Assembly: GCA_937901345.1 (NCBI GenBank)
Contig: CALCHM010000190.1
Coordinates: 1 to 10,296, forward strand
Reading direction: 5' to 3'
Origin: an uncultured Prevotella sp.
GTDB lineage: Bacteria > Bacteroidota > Bacteroidia > Bacteroidales > Bacteroidaceae
Length of the DNA: 10,296 nucleotides
A program made the position numbers and the translations under genes. Below, in pieces: positions 4,747-10,296 of this stretch (positions are counted from its first letter, which is position 1; every line of letters begins with the position of its first letter). The notes beneath the pieces are model-generated. The model was not told the DNA's origin. It was given only the letters and a program-made list of their open reading frames with translations, and ran no database searches.

Positions 4747-6360
4747 ATGAAGTCTTTATTCAAATTTAAACTCGTCAGTCTATTGGCGGTGTTGTTCAGT
4801 TTTTGTTGGACAACAGAAGTATGTGCACAGGGTTCGGGCACCAAGGATGATCCTTACGTTATGGTGGATGGTGGAGAATACACCTACACCGTATTCAAAG
4901 ATTTCTATGGTATATTCGTAGTTCCTGAAGATGTGACTACCGATGGTGTTGTTCTTGAAATCGTTGCCGACCAATGGACCAGTGTCTTTGCCGACAAGGA
5001 AATGACACAACTCGTGTCTGTTACCACAGGTAACTTTGCACCTTACACTTCAACAGTAGATATTAAGAAGGGAACTCCCAAGGGTACGACTTACTATGTC
5101 TACACCGACTTCCCCATGGACCCCGGTAAAGTAAGGGTAAGTTATGGTGGTGGCACACCTTTAGAACTAGCCAACGTCACTCCCGCAGATGGTAGTTTCC
5201 TCTCAGCTAGTGAGAATTACATTGGAATTGAATTCTCAAAACCCGTACGTTTCACTCAAAGCGTAATGGTCATTGGGGGCAAAGAGTATAGCGTCGTTGC
5301 CAATCAAACCGACCGTTTTATTTCTATCGAACCCAAAGAAGTGTTGTTAGGATGCTATCAATCAGGCGCACTCAAGCAAGGTGATGCAATTCTCGTGATA
5401 TTGAAGGACGTGAAATCGCATGACGGTAAGAGCAGTCTTGGTGACGTTGTTATTACCTACAAAGCAGCAGCAAAACCCTTGATGCTGGTTTCTACAATCA
5501 ATGGTCCTGATACAGGTATGCCCAAGATTAAGTCGTGGATGTCCACAACATGCACAGAAGGTTGGGTGCGACTTATCTTTGACGGCAAATTGAATCAAAA
5601 CGCTAAGATCAAGGCAACACTTACTTATGGAGATTTGGAACAAGAGGGTGACTATTATATCGAAGAACTCACTCCCGAAATCATGAACGACAACACGATT
5701 GCTATCGACCTCAGAGGTAAATTACGTGTGCCCAGTCAGATGGTAGCGTCAGGAACCGTTTACGACAGCATGTTGCTCTCCATCCGTGGTGTTGAAGACG
5801 AAAACGGTTATGCTTCGTATACAGATGGTAGCGGTTCGCCAGGAACTTACTTCTTCACCTATGGTTATGAAATGGTTTCTTACAGCATCATGACCGAATT
5901 TATGCCTGCTTCAGGACAATGTCTTGACGGCGTGAACGAAATCACCATTTGGATGCAGGAAACAGGTAGCAAGATGGCCTTCAACGGCGCCACATTTGAA
6001 TACGTTCACGAAGGTAAGACACAGGTTGCTGAAGTGGCACAGACAGCCATCACCATCGTTCCCGATATGGAAGATGAAACAGCCACTTACATCACCATTC
6101 CCGTGCCTACCTTCTCAAGAGATGCCAACACACAGGTGAAGGTAACACTCAAAAATGCCGTATATCCCGACGGTATGGACTACGCATCATACGTTACTGC
6201 TGTTTATACGACAAAGGGATATGAAGCACCCACAAGTATTGACGCGCTTCAGGTTGCGAAGCAGACTACTGTCTACACACTCGATGGTAAGGTTGCAACA
6301 CTCCCCTTGAAGGCCAACACACTTTACATCATCAACGGCAAGAAGACGTTGGTGAAATAA
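4747..6360 (+). CDS. Exported Ig-like repeat protein with short C-terminal sorting-like tail
   Basis: A 537-residue protein of unknown function. Residues 1-27 form a signal peptide: basic start (MKSLFKFK), hydrophobic core, then VCA before QGSG. The Cys at 20 does not sit in a good lipobox. The mature part is beta-rich. Residues 138-240 open with LELANVTPADGSFLSASENYIGIEFSKPV split over a typical bacterial Ig-like (Big_5-type) entry; similar strand-rich segments run to about 490. The tail, residues 497-537, ends TVYTLDGKVATLPL and YIINGKKTLVK, the abbreviated YTLDG...NGKK ending common on exported Prevotella/Bacteroides proteins and related to T9SS sorting domains. ATG 4747 fits because the signal peptide follows at once. 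No TAnnTTTG promoter was identified; the 9-base array lies upstream. The next gene starts 13 bases later, so the two are probably co-transcribed and may act together at the surface. Confidence 0.85.
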   Translation: MKSLFKFKLVSLLAVLFSFCWTTEVCAQGSGTKDDPYVMVDGGEYTYTVFKDFYGIFVVPEDVTTDGVVLEIVADQWTSVFADKEMTQLVSVTTGNFAPYTSTVDIKKGTPKGTTYYVYTDFPMDPGKVRVSYGGGTPLELANVTPADGSFLSASENYIGIEFSKPVRFTQSVMVIGGKEYSVVANQTDRFISIEPKEVLLGCYQSGALKQGDAILVILKDVKSHDGKSSLGDVVITYKAAAKPLMLVSTINGPDTGMPKIKSWMSTTCTEGWVRLIFDGKLNQNAKIKATLTYGDLEQEGDYYIEELTPEIMNDNTIAIDLRGKLRVPSQMVASGTVYDSMLLSIRGVEDENGYASYTDGSGSPGTYFFTYGYEMVSYSIMTEFMPASGQCLDGVNEITIWMQETGSKMAFNGATFEYVHEGKTQVAEVAQTAITIVPDMEDETATYITIPVPTFSRDANTQVKVTLKNAVYPDGMDYASYVTAVYTTKGYEAPTSIDALQVAKQTTVYTLDGKVATLPLKANTLYIINGKKTLVK

Positions 6361-6373
6361 TCAAGCAGTCATT

Positions 6374-9300
6374 ATGAAAAGAACACAAACGTACCTGCTC
6401 TTGTTACTCCTCAGCATTGTAGGAGTAACAGCAGGGAATGCTCAGAAGAATAACCTTCTGTGGCAATACGACATGAGTGATGGTTCAACCATACACGCTA
6501 TGAGTGATAACGGCAAATGGGCTGTTGCGTATGGTGTGAGCGATGCTACCTCTGCTTATTCGTTTCCAAAGGTGGTGGATCTTACAGCACACACGCAGAA
6601 AGATTTGCTTACTGAAGACGAACTGAACTCGGGAGTAGAATGCTTCTTGAACGATGTGACCAATGATGGCACGGTTCTCGTAGGTTGTTACAACGGTCAA
6701 CCCGCATATTACAACACAACAACCAAGAAGTGGGCCTACCTTCCCACTGTTGAAGGTATTCTTGGAGGTCGTATCGAAGCCGTAACACCCGATGGAAAAT
6801 ATGCTATCGGTGTTTGCACCAATGGTGGTTACGATGAAGTACCAGCCATGTGGGACATGACGACTCAGCAACTGATCACTTTAGAAGGACTTCCTCCCTG
6901 CGACCTTTCGGGACACAATCAGGGCATGACACGCTTGACAGACCTCTCGGCAGATGGTCGTTACATTGTGGGTTGTGTGAGTTACAGTTATCCTGCCGAC
7001 GTCTTATACTTCCTTTACGACAGAACAGCGCAGAAGTGGGACGCCATAGCCTTTGACTACAACACGTTGAAGCGTGAATTTACACCACGCGACAATAAGG
7101 TGCGTACATTGGACGGCATCTGCATCAGTCCGAATGGTCAGTGGGTTGCTGGGGTTGTTTATAATACTGACGACAATCGCAATCCCTTTAGATACAACGT
7201 AGTCACCAAGACGTTTGAGAACATCAACCGTGCGGAAGATATGGACAAAGGTTGTGTTACCGTTGACAACGAAGGAACGATCTACGCTGCCACTCCCGCC
7301 ATCAATCCTCAACGTTCGCTCTACATCTTGCACAACGGCCACTGGTATGGCATTGACGAAGTGTTGAAGCAAAACTACGGCATTGATTTCTACACCTACA
7401 CGGGGTATGAATCAACAGGTTTGTGTATTGAGGTTTCTGACGATTGCAAGACTCTTTGTGGCATTGCCTACATCTCGCACGAGAATTATCAGATTACACT
7501 TCCCCAGACATTTGGCGACGCTTGTGAAAATGTCAACTTACTCGCAACCTATACAGCATCCGTGCGTAGCGGTGCGCAGATTCAGAAGTTGTCAAACATC
7601 ACACTCACCTTCACGCGCGACGTAGAAGTGTTGGCACAAGCAGCCACCATCTCATTGGTAGATGAAGAAGGTAATTTGGTGAGAAACGCCTTGAAAATTG
7701 CCGTTGAAAATGCCTCAAGCAAGCAAGTGACTGTTGGGTTTAGAACGACTACTTTGGATAAGAATAAGAAGTATAAGGTCATTATTCCCAAGGGTAGTAT
7801 TGCTTTGAAGGGCGACGCCACAAAGACCAACGAAGAGATTACGTTGGAATATGTAGGTTTGGGAGATACGCCGCTCACCATGACGCAGGTGACACCCGCA
7901 ACGGGTAGCACATTGGGACACATTGACATGAATACGAACCCCGTAATCTTCACGTTCAATGTAGATGTCACTGTGAAGGAAGGCAGCAAGGCACTCGTTT
8001 ATCGCAACGACGAAACCGAACCCGCTTTCACGCTTGAAATGCAAAACGGTAAAACGGCACAGAGTTACAACATGGTGCTTGTTTATCCCACGAGCACCCT
8101 CTATCTCTACCGCGACAATACGTATCGCATTGTGATTCCTGCAGGAAGTTTGACTGACGCTGCAGGTTACAGTACAAGCGAAGAAGTTAGCGTTGCCTAC
8201 ATTGGTTCATACGAACGCACCGTCGTTTCTGACGACACACATATATATATTGAGACCTTTGAAAGCGGAATCAACAACGTAATGCTCTACGATGGCGACA
8301 ACAACGAACCCGTAAGTGCGATGCAAGCTTGGAGTTTTACGAACAATACTGCTTGGACTTATGCTGCTGACGATGATTACACGAACACGTGTGCCGTTTC
8401 GCACTCTATGTATACTCCCGCAGGTACTTCTAACGACTGGATGGTGACGCCTCAACTCTACATCCCTGATGAAAAGTGCGTACTGTCATTCGATGCGCAG
8501 AGTTACCGCATGAGTGCCAACGATGTGCTTAAAGTCATCGTTTATACTACGGAAGAACGCATCAACGAATTGGATACCGACATCATCAGTCAGATGGAAA
8601 CTCAAGGCAAGGTGGTTATGGAGCAACGCCTCACGCCTGGTATTGCTGAAAACCAGTTGAACGGCGATTGGGAATCGTTTGAAGTGAAGTTAGACGACTT
8701 TGCAGGCAAGCACGTTTACATTGCCTTTGTCAATCAGAACACCGACAAGAGCGCCATCTTTGTGGGCAACATTCAGGTGACACGCAACGTAGATTTCCAA
8801 ATTGCACTCGTTGACGTTCCCGAAGTGGTGGTTGCTAAAGATGCACAAACCATCAAGGGTGCCGTAATGCTGAAGGAAACAGAAACGGTTTACACCACCG
8901 CAACCATTACGCTCAAGGATGCGGCAGGAAAGACGCTTGAACAACTCAACTTCAACAATCTGAACTTGGCAAGCAACCAGAAGTTGGACTTCAGTTTCAA
9001 CACCGCTCTCCCCCTTCAGGCGGGTAAAGCATGCGCTTTCAGTGTAGAAGTTTCGTTGAACAATGGTGCCACTACAGGCGTTGTTGCAGGCACTATCAAG
9101 AACTTGGCGTTTGCCCCCACGAAGCGTGTGATTTTGGAAGAAAACACGGGTATGGGTTGTCAGAACTGTCCGCTCGGTCACCAGGCATTGGAACTCTTGG
9201 AGCATACTTATGGCGACTTGTTCATCCCCATTGCTTACCACACTTATACGGGCGACCAACTCGAAAGCGGCATGACCGACTATGCGCAATACTTCCTTGG

Positions 9301-10165
9301 ACTCTCAGCAGCACCCACGGGAATGATTCAGCGCAACGGCATCATCAGTGCTCCGATGGTGAGTTATACCGAAAATGGCGTAACCGACTACACCTTCTAC
9401 TCACGCACAGGTGACGCTTGGGCAGACCTCGTAAGCAAATCGTTTGAAACACCTGCGCTTGCCGACCTCAGCATAGGTTCACAGTATGACGCAGCGAGTG
9501 GTGACATCGTAGTCAACTACAAGTACACCTCTGCCATTGACAATGCTGAAGCCAACATTGGTTTGCTCTTCGTTGTTACTGAAGACGGACTTGCAGGTTA
9601 TCAGTCAAACGGTTTCAGTTCGGCTACAGACACCGATCTTGGCGAATGGCAAAAGGGCGGACTCTATGGTAAGGCTACGGTTTATCCCTACACCTTCAAC
9701 GATGTAGCACGCGCACTTTATCCTGCCGCTGCCTACTATGGACAGACGGGATTGCTCCCCGTTCAAATCAACCACAGCGAAGCTTACGCGGGTACGCAGC
9801 GCATTTCGCTCGCACAAGATGCACCTTACGTGAAGGATGTGAACAACTGCAAGGTGACTTGCATTGCTATCGATGCCAACACGGGTGAAGTCATCAATGC
9901 GGCATGCGTAAAAGTGGGCGAAACCATGACAGGCATCGCTAACACTACAGTAGGAACCGCAACGCCCCTCGTTACTGCCTCTGCGGAAGGTATCGTGGTT
10001 AAAACAGCAGGTAGCGCAGTAGTGACACTCTACAATGTGGATGGCAAAATCATTGCAACACAAAATGTCGCTTCAGCAACCGTGATTCCCACAGTGCAGA
10101 AGGGCCTCATCCTCGTGAAGATTACAGACGAAGCGGGTAGCACGGTACAGAAAGTTATCCGATAA
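6374..10165 (+). CDS. Large exported multidomain protein: propeller-like head, Ig-like, adhesin, Omp28/thioredoxin-like, T9SS-like tail
   Basis: A 1263-residue protein. Signal peptide 1-23 (leucine-rich core, cut near GNA-QK). Residues 30-370 contain seven spaced S-x-D-G-like motifs centred at G47, G99, G141, G195, G255, G301 and C358, suggesting a seven-bladed beta-propeller. Residues 390-495 and 500-612 look Ig-like, the second starting MTQVTPATGS like the neighbouring protein. Residues 621-803 match the cleaved-adhesin/choice-of-anchor-J pattern (IETFESG, SNDWMVTPQL, VYIAFVNQNTDKSAIFVGNI). After another Ig-like stretch (806-912), residues 917-1140 resemble Omp28: KRVILEENTGMGCQNCPLG with CxxC C929/C932 and a thioredoxin-like APT (Pro981). 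The end, 1195-1263, is a T9SS-type sorting domain (VVTLYNVDGKII, KGLILVKITDEAG, VQKVIR). Second gene of an operon, closed by the terminator at 10185. The substrate or ligand is unknown; it may bind host or dietary protein and glycans. Confidence 0.87.
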   Translation: MKRTQTYLLLLLLSIVGVTAGNAQKNNLLWQYDMSDGSTIHAMSDNGKWAVAYGVSDATSAYSFPKVVDLTAHTQKDLLTEDELNSGVECFLNDVTNDGTVLVGCYNGQPAYYNTTTKKWAYLPTVEGILGGRIEAVTPDGKYAIGVCTNGGYDEVPAMWDMTTQQLITLEGLPPCDLSGHNQGMTRLTDLSADGRYIVGCVSYSYPADVLYFLYDRTAQKWDAIAFDYNTLKREFTPRDNKVRTLDGICISPNGQWVAGVVYNTDDNRNPFRYNVVTKTFENINRAEDMDKGCVTVDNEGTIYAATPAINPQRSLYILHNGHWYGIDEVLKQNYGIDFYTYTGYESTGLCIEVSDDCKTLCGIAYISHENYQITLPQTFGDACENVNLLATYTASVRSGAQIQKLSNITLTFTRDVEVLAQAATISLVDEEGNLVRNALKIAVENASSKQVTVGFRTTTLDKNKKYKVIIPKGSIALKGDATKTNEEITLEYVGLGDTPLTMTQVTPATGSTLGHIDMNTNPVIFTFNVDVTVKEGSKALVYRNDETEPAFTLEMQNGKTAQSYNMVLVYPTSTLYLYRDNTYRIVIPAGSLTDAAGYSTSEEVSVAYIGSYERTVVSDDTHIYIETFESGINNVMLYDGDNNEPVSAMQAWSFTNNTAWTYAADDDYTNTCAVSHSMYTPAGTSNDWMVTPQLYIPDEKCVLSFDAQSYRMSANDVLKVIVYTTEERINELDTDIISQMETQGKVVMEQRLTPGIAENQLNGDWESFEVKLDDFAGKHVYIAFVNQNTDKSAIFVGNIQVTRNVDFQIALVDVPEVVVAKDAQTIKGAVMLKETETVYTTATITLKDAAGKTLEQLNFNNLNLASNQKLDFSFNTALPLQAGKACAFSVEVSLNNGATTGVVAGTIKNLAFAPTKRVILEENTGMGCQNCPLGHQALELLEHTYGDLFIPIAYHTYTGDQLESGMTDYAQYFLGLSAAPTGMIQRNGIISAPMVSYTENGVTDYTFYSRTGDAWADLVSKSFETPALADLSIGSQYDAASGDIVVNYKYTSAIDNAEANIGLLFVVTEDGLAGYQSNGFSSATDTDLGEWQKGGLYGKATVYPYTFNDVARALYPAAAYYGQTGLLPVQINHSEAYAGTQRISLAQDAPYVKDVNNCKVTCIAIDANTGEVINAACVKVGETMTGIANTTVGTATPLVTASAEGIVVKTAGSAVVTLYNVDGKIIATQNVASATVIPTVQKGLILVKITDEAGSTVQKVIR

Positions 10166-10184
10166 GCATACCGCTTTGAAAAAC

Positions 10185-10224
10185 AAAAGATCCGCAATGC
10201 TGCATGACATTGCGGATCTTTTTT
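10185..10224 (+). terminator. Intrinsic terminator of the exported-protein operon
   Basis: A perfect 15-base stem pairs AAAAGATCCGCAATG (10185-10199) with CATTGCGGATCTTTT (10208-10222) around an 8-base loop, followed by T residues to 10224. It begins 20 bases after the stop codon of the 1263-residue gene. The flanking A and T runs could allow it to act from either side. It contrasts with the ends of rho and the U32 gene, which have repeat arrays and no such hairpin. Confidence 0.92.
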
Positions 10225-10296
10225 CGTACGGTGCGGAACACTGGGGAGGAATTTTATATACTTCCTTACGCTTATAATTCCTAATTGGAAAGTCAA
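10225..10296. other. Post-terminator flank
   Basis: No gene is visible in these 72 bases. The first 11, CGTACGGTGCG, are the exact reverse complement of 129-139. The rest is AT-rich with no heptamer or nonamer periodicity. Confidence 0.4.

Noticed and set aside
8690..9289. 199-residue minus-strand frame inside the large exported gene
   Set aside because: It is antisense to a continuous, domain-bearing coding sequence; a long shadow frame is expected from its codon use.

Overview
The window looks like a chromosomal segment of a Bacteroidales bacterium, most like Prevotellaceae. The reasons are a TAnnTTTG-type -7 promoter box (TACCTTTG) ahead of the first gene, no Shine-Dalgarno motifs at the starts, a Rho factor with a long lineage-type N-terminal insertion, an Omp28-like secreted protein, and two exported proteins whose C-termini resemble type IX secretion (T9SS) sorting tails. 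All four convincing genes are on the + strand.

Layout. 1-408: repeat-rich leader with the rho promoter. 409-2106: transcription termination factor Rho with a disordered, AT-hook-bearing insertion. 2107-2595: a 489-base spacer made almost wholly of ordered repeats. 2596-4497: U32-family protein, a probable Fe-S RNA hydroxylase related to RlhA/TrhP. 4498-4746: a second repeat-built spacer. 4747-6360 and 6374-10165: a two-gene operon (13-base gap) for a 537-residue exported Ig-like protein and a 1263-residue exported multidomain protein. The larger one has a seven-motif propeller-like head, Ig-like domains, a cleaved-adhesin/anchor-J-type domain, an Omp28/thioredoxin-like domain with CxxC, and a C-terminal sorting domain. 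10185-10224: a strong intrinsic terminator closing the operon.

The most unusual content is between the genes. What first looks like messy low-complexity DNA resolves into arrays of exact 7-base periodicity: 14 units at 175-272, 15 at 2105-2209 in the opposite orientation, 12 at 2286-2369, 17 at 2458-2576 and 11 at 4474-4550. Unit sequence drifts but the register is kept without indels inside each array. Separate 9-base arrays lie at 49-75, at 4557-4664 and, notably, inside the U32 coding region at 4101-4181, where a period of 9 preserves the reading frame. A short module ending in CCGCATGG precedes a heptamer array in both of the first two spacers. The U32 stop codon is itself part of a heptamer unit. 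The pyrimidine-rich, nearly G-free strands of these arrays resemble Rho-utilisation sequence and flank rho itself. Whether they act in termination is inference.

Rho and the U32 protein look like housekeeping functions. The last two genes look like a surface or secreted module. No phage, CRISPR, transposase, tRNA or rRNA was seen.
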